Part shown: positions 23,463 to 34,727 of the stretch, one piece after another
How the letters are laid out: every line of letters begins with the position of its first letter
Position numbering within the stretch: position 1 is the stretch's first letter
DNA from: Klebsormidium nitens
Taxonomy: Eukaryota > Streptophyta > Klebsormidiophyceae > Klebsormidiales > Klebsormidiaceae
Reading direction: 5' to 3'
DNA length: 64,000 nt
NCBI GenBank assembly: GCA_000708835.1
Contig: DF237368.1
Span: forward strand, 16,749-80,748
Notes under the pieces: model-generated
Databases searched by the model: none
Told to the model about the DNA's origin: nothing
Seen by the model: only the letters and a program-made list of their open reading frames with translations
Made by a program: the position numbers and the translations under genes

Positions 23463-24940
23463 TGCAAACTCCACCTGCCTCTTGGCTACAAAATGCAGTG
23501 AATATTTCTGACTGTAACCAGTAGAGTGAGCACAAAACTTCCTGGCTCAAGTCAATGCGGTCCCTGTTTTGGCATACGATTGAATGACACCCTCTTCAAC
23601 TATTCCTATGACTGTAGAAGCCCTTCAATTCTGGCACAGACAACGAAACCGAGTTCTGCAAGAGTGGTTGGGCGGACTCTGAGCCGCTTGCTGCAATGCA
23701 GACCAGACAAGATCCCATTTGCATCGCATCACCAGAGGTAAGCCGCAAGAGAATGCCGTTCGGATTGGTAGCCCCCTAGCAAACTCCACAGCAAAGCCTG
23801 TTCATGCGCCCCTTCCGACCAGCGCTCTCTAGACTCTAGTCTTGGCGCTCTGCTGGTCTCCTTCAAGTTCCCTTCGTCAGCAAGAGCGGAGCCATGATTA
23901 TTTTTCAAGAGCAGGAAATTGCGGGACGCAACTGCGGCGGATAAGGTTGACACAAGCAACTTGTTGGCGTCCGTTCCATACATCATCAGCGTAAAGAGTG
24001 TCAAGCCTTCAGGCCCCGTCCGATCTTGACCGATGATCTTCTAAGTCCGTAATGCCACGTGTCCACAAAGCCGATGTGAATACCCTCGAGCGAATCTTCA
24101 ATAATATTGCCGAATACCTACATAGTACAGGGCTGGTCGCTTGTTCACACTCGCTTCACCACCACCTCACGAAATGCCTGCAAATTGCAATGTTCAGCCT
24201 GTGCAAAAGACGGAAGACTGGGACAACCAGCTCCTGCGGCCGCCCTTCCATAGGTATGCCCATATAATAGCAGCATTGGGGTGAAGCGAAGCTGTGAGCT
24301 TGAGCATCTTTTTGGCGGCATGGCAATGCAGCGGATTCGCTTTCTGGGACGATTGAAGGGAAGCTTGGAACTCACCACCAGCATTACCGAGGTGGGTTTG
24401 CTTCGCCAACTTCTCCGGTTGAAGCGTCTGCGATTGTTGAAACATTTGTAATTGCAAATATTTGTCGTCAGAGTTCCCAGGCGCTCAGCCGAAACTCCAG
24501 AAACCGCAATATCTGAGGGGAGTGCTTCGCATATGTCTGTCTTACTGGCCCTTGCCACCATTTGGCATTAAGTATCCTACATCATAAGGTCTCTGATATC
24601 CGGCAGTCGCAGCAGTTGAGTCAAAATTATGAGTATCATCTATCAACGCACTGTGCAAGCCTCACTTCAGAATGTTTCAGTTCTCAACTAACTTACCACG
24701 TTGCTCTCTCTTCCACCGTGCTCCGGAAAGGGTGCTTTGGGAGGCTTGCCTGTGCGGAAAAAGACTTGCTGGCAGCAGTACTTTTCTAAGGTTTCCACCA
24801 GTGCACTTTCCGCCAGCTTCCGAGAATTTCCGGTTAGATGCTCAGGAAAGTTATTGGCGTCAAGCAAATGCAAATACATCTGCGCCAAAGTTGCTGCACC
24901 TTGTTTGAGCGAAGAATCTGGCTTCCTTCTTTCTTTGCAG
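23463..24940. promoter_or_regulatory. region between divergent UVR8 and bL9 genes
   Basis: UVR8 starts to the left and the bL9 gene to the right, so both promoters and the unresolved first exon of bL9 should lie here. A reverse open frame near 24700-24900 ends at a strong donor (GTGGTAAGTT) and could be a 5' exon of something else, but nothing joins it. Confidence 0.3.
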
Positions 24941-27567
24941 CTGCTCTGGGCAGGGGGCGCCCAGTCTTCACTAGAGTGCCCCCCCGGCGCTCGTGGCTTT
25001 GCGAAGGCTCTCAATCAGAAGCTCAATGTTGTCCTGAAGGAGGTGAGACTGCACAAACACGATTTGTATTTTCCCCTGCAAATGGTTTGGTTCTTGCTGT
25101 GGAAATGATGCGGATCTTACCTTGGCCTTGCCAACTTTCTTTGATGTGTTGTACAGAAGTCCCTACCCCATCTGGGAATCTGATCGATGTAGTGGTGGTA
25201 GGGTATGGATATAGCTAGACATCTCCTGATGGTGTTGCAGAGTAACTGTATTAATCAGACGAGGGTGGCTTGTTGACACTACTATTGATATCGAAAGACT
25301 CCGGGCCTTTGAGGCCGTCAGCCTCATTTTGCTCCACTCTTTGATAAGCAACGTTGAGCCGAGTTCAAAAGATCTGCTGAGAAAATGATGTGGACTGGTT
25401 CAAAGAAGAGAACTCAAACAATGTCAGATCAGAGATTACAGATCAGATTGGATCAAAGATTGAACAACGTCCCTTCTTGTTCCTCAGGACGTCCAAGGGG
25501 TGGGGCAGGCTGGGGAGGTGCTGTCGGTGGCTGCAGGCTTTGCCCGGAACTTCCTGATCCCGCAGAGGAAAGCACTGCCGGGGCTGGAGAAGTATGTCCA
25601 GATGGCACACACCTTCCGACTGGTGAGGGGACTTATTCTATTCTCCTTCTGTCCCTACTTATTGAGGTCGTTGTGACCACAGATGACAGCCGGTCAGAAA
25701 TTCAATTTGTGCCTGCCGACATATCTTTGCAGGTAGCAGGGCCCTTTCATTGTTGAAGGGTTTGCGCATAGTAGAAGATTGCTCCAAAGGAAGCGGGTTC
25801 CTCCACTATTTGAGGATATACTTCTCGGCTTCGTCAAACTCAATGAAGGGGAAAGGGATAGAAAGCCCGCCCATTCTTTCAATATAATTTCAAAACATTG
25901 CGGCAACAATCAGTAGCCTGCGTAAACAGGCTTTACCGATTCTGCTTGAGTAAACTCTTGGACGACCATTCACATACAACAGATGCTCTTTTAGACGAAC
26001 TTGTCTTTCCTCGCTGTCTGCACCTTTGTTCGAACTCGAAATTAATTCTGGACGCAAATGTTGTAGTGTTGGGACAAGCTGTCACGCTGACTGGACACCT
26101 TCTGGGACTCTGACACGGGTCCTTGACGTTCCGACACCCTTCCAATAATCATATCTCCTTATCGGAATTGGCTGATTGCCACTTACAGACAGAAGGGAGC
26201 ACCTGATTGCTCATTTCGTTGGACATATTTTGAACCTTGTCGGACATCCGGACACTTGCAGGACGATAACGTGGAGGTGCTGCAGCGGCGCGCGGGGCAG
26301 GCGGACGCGGACAACCTGGAGAAGCAGCGGCAGCGGATACGGCGGGAGCGGGAAAAGGTCGTGCGGCGATTGACGTCTACCAAAGTGGTAAGATATGGTA
26401 CCAATCTTTCGTCCTTGTATCTTTTGGATATAGCTTTGTGAGATGGTCGCCCGACAATAGCAGAGACGAGAGGATGGTAGTAGAGATACGAAAGCTAGCT
26501 CTTTCGAGGAGCTCAGGATGCTGACGGCGACCAAAGTGGTGGGACCCGGATTGCTCAATACCTTCGGTTGTGCTGGTAAGGGTTTGCAGAGTGTCCTTGA
26601 GAGCAGTTGAGGACAAAAGGATCGAGTCGAGTATTCAGGCAAAGACCTGCGTTCTTGGACGCGGCACTCATGTAGACTTACTTGCCCGATATAAGTTAAG
26701 GTTTGCCGACTGGTTCTGCGAGCATTTCTCGTTGAGCGAGTGACCCCTTGTCTACAAAGCTGCGCCTGACCCCCAACACATTCCTTGCAGGTTTTCTACC
26801 GCAACCTGAACAAGACTGACCGCCTCACCCTTCTTACCCCAGTCAATGCGAAGGACATTGTTGCCGAGGTACGTTTCTGATCAGGATCCCTGTCAAGCCG
26901 AAACGTTCGAGGCGTCTAAAGCCTCTGTTGCTGCGACAAACTTCCCCTCTTAGAACGCTTTGATATCGTTGCAAGCGGATCAGGAGCACGTTGGGACCGC
27001 AAGTCATCCAGTTCGACGAACGAAGTTTTGGGGGTGGCCGTGCTGAGGACGCGTCAATCAAGCAGACAATCAAAAAGCACATCGCTGTCGGCGGAAACGC
27101 AACGTTCATATTGCCCCTCTGTTGGAAGGGTAGATAAGCTCAGATTCAGTGACGCTTTGCGGTGCACTTTTTTGCTGCTCTTCGCGGTTGTAGGATGGAG
27201 CTCTTTCTGTGCTGGCCTGCAGGCTGCCAAACCAGCAGGTCTAAGTCCAAATGTTTGGCATACTTTGAAGCCGAACATCTTCGTGATTCGTCAGCGCTTT
27301 TCCTCGTTGCAGGTAGAGCGGCAGTTGCGGATCTCCATGCAAGAGGAATGCATCCGGCTCGCCCAACCCATCACCGGCCTTGGAGACTTTGAGGTCCCCC
27401 TCTTGTTGCCGGAAGACGAGGTTGCACAAGAGCTTCAACAGGCCTTGTTAGAAGAAGGGAGCCAGGATTCGTATGACGAGGAGGACGAAGGGCGGCAAAA
27501 ACAGCTGGCCATCACAGTCCGAGTTCGGAGAAAAGGCAAGACCGGGACAGCGAAGGGAGCGTCCTAG
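24941..27567 (+). CDS. MRPL9: organellar (mitochondrial-type) ribosomal protein bL9; first exon not resolved
   Basis: Exons at 24941-25042, 25488-25622, 26262-26387, 26791-26868 and 27313-27567 join in phase 0 throughout. The N-terminal domain is typical of bL9: LNQKLNVVLKE, then DVQGVGQAGEVLSVAAGFAR and NFLIPQRKAL. A charged connecting helix follows (KQRQRIRREREKVVRRL), then the C-terminal domain (ITGLGDFEVPLLLPED) and a basic tail ending RVRRKGKTGTAKGAS. bL9 binds 23S-type rRNA at the base of the L1 stalk in the large subunit. The C-terminal domain is of the divergent kind seen in plant mitochondrial L9 rather than plastid L9, so I infer a mitochondrial location. The frame has no ATG from 24701 to the acceptor at 24940 (TTCTTTGCAG), so the start and presequence must lie in an upstream exon I could not place. 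Confidence 0.85.
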
Positions 27568-28857
27568 TAGATGTGGCGCGAAGAACTTCGGAAGTTGTGC
27601 CAAGCACGTTGCTTGGTTTGGAAACAGCGTTTTCGGTCCATGACCGAGATGCGAGGGGTTTTTAGTATGCGGTTCGGCGTTCATTCGGTCGACCCTTTGC
27701 TCCAGGATTCGAGTTGAAAGTTTCTAAGAATCTTGTGCAAAGGCTGGTGTTTTGCAGATATGGCTTGACAGATTGCATGCCAGCCAGGATACTGGCGCCC
27801 TATGTAGGCGGCCGCAGTCTGTAAGAGACACACATGGATCTCCGTTCACCTTGTCTAGCGGCGTGACAGGCGGCTGCCTGCCAAAAAGGGGCATCGTCAT
27901 AACCTCCATGTTCGAAACGGGTATGCTTATTGGAGGTTAAGGTTGCAGTCCGGCCGCCGCTGCAGCGTGTGCTATACTATTTGACAACATTTTCTGAGCT
28001 CAACCGCATTCCGCGGCAGCATTCAACAAGTCCCACACAGGCTCGCGAGCCTACAGGGTCTCCGAGAATGGTCACCGAGCCCACACGGGATATCTCAGAC
28101 AAGGCTCGCATCATGAAACTGAGAGTGATCATTGTTGAATGCATGGACAACATGATGCGCATACGTGCCACAAATGGTCGATTCGATATAACGTCTGCAA
28201 TATATACCAAAAGTCACAATTCGAGATTCCCAGCTATCGAGCATAGATACATACCAACCATAATATGATTCGAGCATACCGCAATCAATTGTTCGTGGCG
28301 GAACATGCGCATGAACAATCGAACATGCAACTTAGCATGCAATCGTTTAGCCGCGCCCCATGAGGCCCCCGGGGCGGCCAGGCAACCACGCATCAGCCCT
28401 AGTACGGTACCTATAGAATTTGGCAGGTTCCTAATGATCCTGTCGGATCCGATCGGGCTGTGCGCGGCGAACATTGGCACATAAATTATCAGAAAGCTGC
28501 GTGCCGGATCACTAGGGTTTCATACATACATCAGAGCGATTCGTCCGACGTGCACTGGACTTCTGAATTCAGACGTCATAGTTTGAAAGGCAGCATGCAT
28601 GGCGCAGCATTGATGAGACATTTGCTAACTTGACCTTGAGGTCGTCATGCGCATACCAAGGGTGCATTTGCAGACCTTGGCCTTCCAACTCATTCTCGCT
28701 TCCATACAGACAGGTTTAGTATACCTTGCACCAAGCAAGTGCCAATCTTCTTTCCAAAGCAGGCAGACTGCTCAGAGCAGAGCCGTTACCTTTCCCCCCT
28801 CTTGTTCAGCATCTGATTCCATTCCGTGCAGCAAACGCCCCATTATAAGAAGACAAC
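27568..28857. other. intergenic between convergent ribosomal-protein genes
   Basis: Between the 3' ends of bL9 (forward) and rpl16 (reverse). It contains GGCCGCC patches and words such as CATGCATGG. No coding frame or RNA gene is supported. Confidence 0.35.
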
Positions 28858-30766
28858 CTAGGCCTCCTTTGTGATGAACTTGACCTTGATGGGCATCTTT
28901 TGCGCAGCAATCGCCATAGCCGCCCGCGCCACCTGTGGTGACACCCCCGCCATCTCATATATGATCCGCCCCGGCTTTACGACAGCCACCCAATGCGACA
29001 GGGACCCCTTTCCGGACCCCATACGAGTTTCCGCCGGCCGCATCGTGATGGGCTTGTCAGGGAAAACCCGGATCCAGATCTTGCCACCACGACGGGCGTA
29101 ACGAGTCATCGCCCTACGTCCCGACTCAATCTGGCGGGCTGTGATCCATGTTGGCTCCTGAGCCTGTAGAGCAAAGCTCCCGAAGGCAATGGTGTTCCCC
29201 CGCGAAGCCTTGCCCGTCAACCGGCCCCTGTGCTGCTTCCGGTGCTTCACTCTCCGAGGGCTGAGCATGCTCCGCACGACGCCCTGCCGACAGGATTAGC
29301 GGAAGAGTATCAGCAACCCTGTGGATATGCGCCGACCAACTCCTGACCACGTCTTACACCTTCCTTACTCGACATTGATGTGTTTCGGGAAGATGAGTGC
29401 TTGGCTCGTGCTTGGCTTGTGCTGAAAGAGGACATTCTTCAAGGTGCTGTGCCCCTATTTCAATATGTTCCAAAAGAGCAAATAGCAAAAAAGATCCACA
29501 AAGCAGATGCACTATCATTAAAAGGTTGGTCTTACAAAGCTCCTGTTGCGAGCAGTGTACCAAACTTCGACGCACGACCAGCGAAGAGCAGGGGGCTGAA
29601 AGAACTGAGTAAGCATCAAGATGCCATGAGACAAGATGTTGAATGGACCGTTGAAATTAAGGTACCAGCCAGTCTTTTCTTTGGTTACTCGCGAATGGTC
29701 GGATCCTTGCAGTTGCCTTCACCAGCTCAACTTTAATGCTGACTCCTACCACCACAGGTCGTTGATCTTTGAGTCTGCACAAGGGGCCTTTGCAGATACT
29801 TGAAAGTGCTCTTAAGGTGGTGCCAGCTTCCACAAGGTTGGAACATCTTATGAGCCGTCACCTCACCGGCTGTGAAGCCGCCCCACTGTCGGCCTCCTCG
29901 GGCTTTACCACTGGGCTGCTTGGGCGGACAAAAGGCATCGCCACATTGCTCCTCTGGACGAAGCTGCTGCGGCTGAGCTGAGAAGGCCGCAGGTTTGCCC
30001 TGCGATTGCAAGTAGCTCGGGTCTACGTATACAATTGAGGAGGTAGATGCCCTGGCCAGGCCCTCGTCTTCATAGTGAGACTCGTCATTGTGTCATGCTT
30101 GCTTGAATTCAAGCAAACCCCTGTCTTCATAGTAAATCCAATCATGGTATCATGCTTGTTCGATAAGCAATGCACAACGACTCGGCGGCGCTGTTCCCAT
30201 ACTCTATTCCAGAGTAAGTGCTAGCAATCAACATAGAAGGTTTGAGGGATGGACAGAACCAATGCACTGACGAGCAAACCCCTGATTGCTTTGAGGGACA
30301 CCCTGTAATAAACTTGCAGCGCGCACTCAACACGTGTGTTTCGTATCCTCTGCCTTACTTGGCACCCTAAGCCACCATACAAGTCACCCCCGTCAGTATG
30401 GCTTGACGTCCGGAAGAGACCAACGATCATTGCATTCAGTCAGGGTGGCCAAACGAGACTGGTAATGACACGGAAGGGGCAGGAGACATCCAGTTGCTGA
30501 TCCTCCGGCTCTGCTGCTAGCGGTGGCTCACGATGAGAACCTTGAGATGAACCGACTTTGATATCGCCCCTGAAATGCGAACCCTTTCCTTCTGGGTGGA
30601 AGCTTGCCAGGCTCAAAACATGAAGCAGGCAGGGGGACGAGTTCTCTTACCTGCCAAGCAGCGCGGCGCTTCTGCAACTCTCAAGAGGCCTTTGTGCCAC
30701 CGCCCTCTGGCCAGTAAAGGCCCTGGCAGCGCAAGACGAGGACAACGACACCGTAGAAGACGCCAT
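28858..30766 (-). CDS. rpl16: plastid ribosomal protein uL16, nuclear-encoded
   Basis: Three reverse-strand exons, 30651-30766, 29867-29999 and 28858-29283, join in phase 2 and phase 0 to 224 residues. Exon 3 holds a complete uL16 of the plastid/cyanobacterial type: [64 protein letters not shown] and [15 protein letters not shown]. Exon 1 begins [20 protein letters not shown] and exon 2 ends GAASQP. Together they add about 89 residues rich in Ser, Ala and Arg and poor in acids near the start, as plastid transit peptides are. uL16 sits near the A site and peptidyl-transferase centre. In nearly all plants and green algae rpl16 is a plastid gene, so this looks like a completed transfer to the nucleus. 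GC content, GT-AG introns and nuclear neighbours argue against plain plastid DNA. Confidence 0.88.
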
Positions 30767-31317
30767 CCGGTCCACCCCAGATGTTTACAAGAAAATGCAG
30801 CGAAACCACCACCGTCCCTGATGCTTTTCACTACCCCGCTGCTAAACTTGCCAGCATTACCCTCTGCGAAAGGGACGCCTGCACCACTGCAACACCTTGC
30901 CCAATGCGCCTGTTCTCTCAAGCTTGTCCTTCCCTCCTGCAGGTCCAAGGGTGTGACTCCGTCCCTTTTTGCTGCGTCTACTTTATTGATTTTTGACACC
31001 AGCAGTTCAACGTCGAGTCCTTTGCTGCTGACACAAATCCTGAAGTTTCGGTTTGTGTATTTCATGACATATAAAGTGTCAAGTTTTAACCTGGAAAAGA
31101 AGGAAAGCAACCAAGTTCGCATTCATCCACGACTCACGAGGGTGCAGCAGCAGACGTGCAGCTTGTTGAAGTTGGGAAAGGGAGGCCGAGGTGGATTGCC
31201 CTGTTGCGCACTGTTCAGGGGGCAACGCAGGATCCTTCAAATGCAAGCGGAAAGGAGAGCGGATTAGGTGAAGAAACGCAAGCCCCGGTTTGATTGGAGT
31301 CTGCATTGCTCCAAACG
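30767..31317. promoter_or_regulatory. shared divergent promoter region of rpl16 and rps5
   Basis: Only 551 bases separate the ATG of rpl16 (reverse) from the ATG of rps5 (forward). Both encode plastid ribosomal proteins. Any promoter elements and both 5' leaders must fit here, so shared control is likely. No TATA box is obvious by eye. Confidence 0.5.
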
Positions 31318-33407
31318 ATGGCGTCCACAGCGGCCGTCAAAACCCTGTGTGTCGCGTCGAGCAGCATCAGCAAGGCAGCGTCCCATGCTTCCGGCGCTCC
31401 TTCCGCCATCTTGCCGGCCCCCTTCTTTGGCCGCGCTCTGACTGGTTCAAAGGCATGCTCGAGCGCGTTCAGTGGCCGCCAGTTGGGCCTCTCAAGATTT
31501 ACCACAAGTGGGAGGCAGTGTGTGATGGTTGCTGATGCCCCAAGCAAAGATACTGAGGAGGCAAAGCCGCCGTCTTATTACATGAACTTTGAGCCACCGG
31601 CGGATATTGATGAGTTCACCCGGGACTTCATGAACAGCACCCTTGAGGACGAGGACCCCGAGTATGACACGATGTGGAAGAAGTTTTTCTTTGATGAGGA
31701 CGAGGAAGTTGGTGAGTGTACGGATGCTTCCTGATGCAGAAAGAGAATCCCTGTCACTTTTGGAAAAGCGACATTGATGAGTAGTGTTTGCTGGCTCTTT
31801 GACTAGGGAGGTGGGATTGCCTGCCACCGGGGATGTCCATTCTGAGTTACATTTGACCTCCGGTATCTCCGGTTCGCGAGTAGGCTCTCGAATGTGCACC
31901 TCTGGTAATGGTTGAGCGCCTGCATTGGCATGGCTGCTCCTGGTAATGCTTGAACGGACAGGAGTGAGCTGCAGAGAGCAGGGTTTTGTTGCACTCGTGA
32001 CTGCCTCGGATGCAAGAGTGAGAGCACTATCATCAGCGAGCAGAGGTGGTTTATGATGGGCATGAGCACTTTGACGCCTCTGTGGGAGTGTGCAAGCCAA
32101 ATGCACGGGTTTGTAGGGGACAGCTACTGGTCATCATATGCACTCCGTCTGAATTGCTCCGTATTCACAAGGATGACAACTCCAATGTAGAGGACTGCAT
32201 TAGGGTTTGCTGCTTTGCCCTGTCGCTATGAGCATCAACAGGGGTGCTACACTTTAGCTCTTAAGAAAATGCTCAGGGCAACATATGCCTCTTGTCTGAT
32301 GTCTACAGTCTATTATGATCAGTGGTAGCTCGAATGCGTGTGCAGAGGGTCATCTCGTTGAAGCATGAGTCATGCAGCCTCCGGTTCTTCAATAGAGGAA
32401 TTGTAGACCTTGCTCGCTTGCACGTTCCCTCTTCAACATAGAACCTGCACTCTAGTCAGAGGAATTGAGTGACGAGTTAGCAAAGCACTCAAGGACACAC
32501 ACATAAGTTCTCCTCTTCCACCTGAATGAATCGTCATTGTCTGTTGAGCACAAATTCGATTGAGATGACGCAGTTTGTCTGTGGAAGTTGCTGGAACGCT
32601 GGCCTCCTCATGCGGTTGATATTGCTTACCTTCTCCCAAGCTGACCGATGGATTCCTTTGTTGTTCACGTCCCTCTTTGACTAGTGGTCTCCCTGCAGCA
32701 GCACGCGGAGGCAGACAAATTCTGCCTGTCAGCAATTGGCAGGTTGAGTGCGGCCCGTCCAGAGTTTCAGAGGTTTCTGAAGTGCACCCAACCACCGACT
32801 TGAGGGCAATCAACCGTATCAAACGAGTGCGCTGACAGATTTGCTTGTTCCACTGGTTGCAGTTGAGGCGGTGGATGACGAAGAGGACGGCATCAAGCGG
32901 CTGCGCCCCCCAGAGCGCCGTAAGAAGGACCAGTACCAGGAGAACGTGGTTCAGGTCTCTCGGGTTAACAAAACGGTTAAGGGAGGGAACCAGCTGAGCT
33001 TCCGGGCCGTTGTCGTCATTGGGGATGGCAAGGGCGCCGTTGGAGTCGGTGTCGGAAAGGCGAAGGAAGTGATGAACGCGGTGCTGAAGGCGGGGGTGGA
33101 TGCGAGGCGGCACATTATCAAGGTCCCGTTGAACAAGCAAAAGTCGATCCCCCATCGGATGGAGGGGCGGTACGGGGCAGCCAAGGTGCTGTTACGGCCG
33201 GCGCCTCTGGGGACGGGTGTCATTGCGGGCGGTTCGGTGCGGACGGTGCTCGAGATGGCGGGCGTCGAGAACACCTTCGGAAAGCAGCTTGGGAGCAACA
33301 ACCCGCTCAACAACGCGCGGGCAACGCTGGTTGCGATCGGAAACATGTTCGACAGGAAAGAGGTGGCTGAGTTCCGGAAGGTGCCGATCGAGAGCTTGCG
33401 GGTATAG
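31318..33407 (+). CDS. rps5: plastid ribosomal protein uS5, nuclear-encoded
   Basis: Exons 31318-31711 and 32863-33407 join in phase 1 (donor GTGAGTG, acceptor GGTTGCAG) to 312 residues. Residues 1 to about 75 form a transit peptide ([20 protein letters not shown] and on). An acidic segment follows ([20 protein letters not shown]). Exon 2 carries the S5 N-terminal RNA-binding domain ([19 protein letters not shown], then [20 protein letters not shown]) and the C-terminal domain ([37 protein letters not shown]). uS5 lies in the small subunit at the mRNA entry channel and affects decoding accuracy. The length and domain order match land-plant plastid RPS5, which is always nuclear. I chose ATG 31318 because it opens the transit peptide. 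Confidence 0.93.
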
Positions 33408-34727
33408 AGGGCGTGTTGGTCTCGAAGTGGGTCTGCACAAGACCCTAGGTAACCGAAGATAGAAAGATTGAATGTCTAAACGGAAGGTGATGAGCATCGT
33501 TTTCGAAAAGTTCGATGACATGACCCCTTGATGCTGAACATGTATGCTCCTAGCGATGACAAGCCTTAAAAGCACTTTTCCAAGAAGGGTGCCGAGTCTT
33601 TGCAATGGACAGCACCCTATATCCTCGCTAAAAGACCACTGGCCCAAGAAAATATTGCAGACGTCGAAACGGCCGGATTGGACGTTTGTCCATAGATTTC
33701 ACATGGATGCATTCCCTGCCATGCAGAACTTTGTACCCTTCACGATGGTCACTTTTCATACTCGTCGTAGCCACTAGGCCATCTAGGCTTGATACCGCAC
33801 TGCAGTTGAAGCACAAAGCTTCGTGGCCGCTTGGCCAGCCTGTTACTAGCTATATTTAAGTATGTCAATCCACGGTTGTAATTAATATATCCGATCGTAC
33901 ATGGTATGTTTTTGACGTTGAGTAGCTAGAGAGAAATCTGCTCGATCCAGCCCGCTGGATCGAATACGCAGTGCATCATTGATTCAACCATATACTACGT
34001 GAATTCTGCACTACATCGCTGCCGGAGATAAGCTACGTAACTCCTCGTCCGTAGGAATTCTGAATTGGGCCTCGCAAACCGTGGCGGTCTTGTAGGTACG
34101 ATCATCATATGCATCATTTTGGCTGGCGGCCTGGCAGGCTCATGAGCAGATCCGCGGCCATGTGTGTTGTCAGCTGGCAAGATACTATAGACATGACGAT
34201 GATCAGGTGTGAACAAACGCCAGCCTGTGGATATTGAAGAACAAAACCGATTACATGGTCTGGCCCGGCCTGCCAATGAGGTGCCAGGATGTCACTAAAG
34301 ATTTGTAAGTCACTTTGTGCAGCCTGGCTTTCCGGCTCTCAAACAGTGACGCATCCTCATTTGCATGGCCGAGTAACTTTGTGATTGACTGAGCTCGACC
34401 GCACGCCCCTTATTAACAAACGTGTCTAGCACGCTCACACCAAATAATCAGATCACGGCCTCGCGATATAACTCAACACACAAAACCGTCACCGGACCTT
34501 TAGAGTTTCATGTCCACCATCCTATGAGCTGCAAGCTTTGAAAGGCTTCAGACTGTACTTCTAGCTGATCTAAATCTACAGAAAACATTGGTTCATAGGA
34601 CTCAATAATGGGTAACTACATCGCCTCAGGGTAACCCAACGAAGTCTTCCAAGAATGGTCTCCCCAAGACCTTCTCCCAGTCCGACTGCTTTGCTTTCAA
34701 AAAATGGATGCTTCGACTGGGAACTAC
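33408..34727. other. intergenic between convergent genes
   Basis: Between the 3' ends of rps5 and the ankyrin gene. It is AT-richer near 33840-33900 and has ATATATCCGATCGTACATGG-like text. No coding frame or RNA gene is supported. Confidence 0.35.

Noticed and set aside
28858-29283. Reading the uL16 exon as a fragment of plastid DNA in the assembly
   Set aside because: Upstream exons in matching phase encode a transit peptide, and neighbouring genes are nuclear.
31492-33346. Reverse open frames over rps5
   Set aside because: Antisense to, or in the intron of, a clear plastid uS5 gene.
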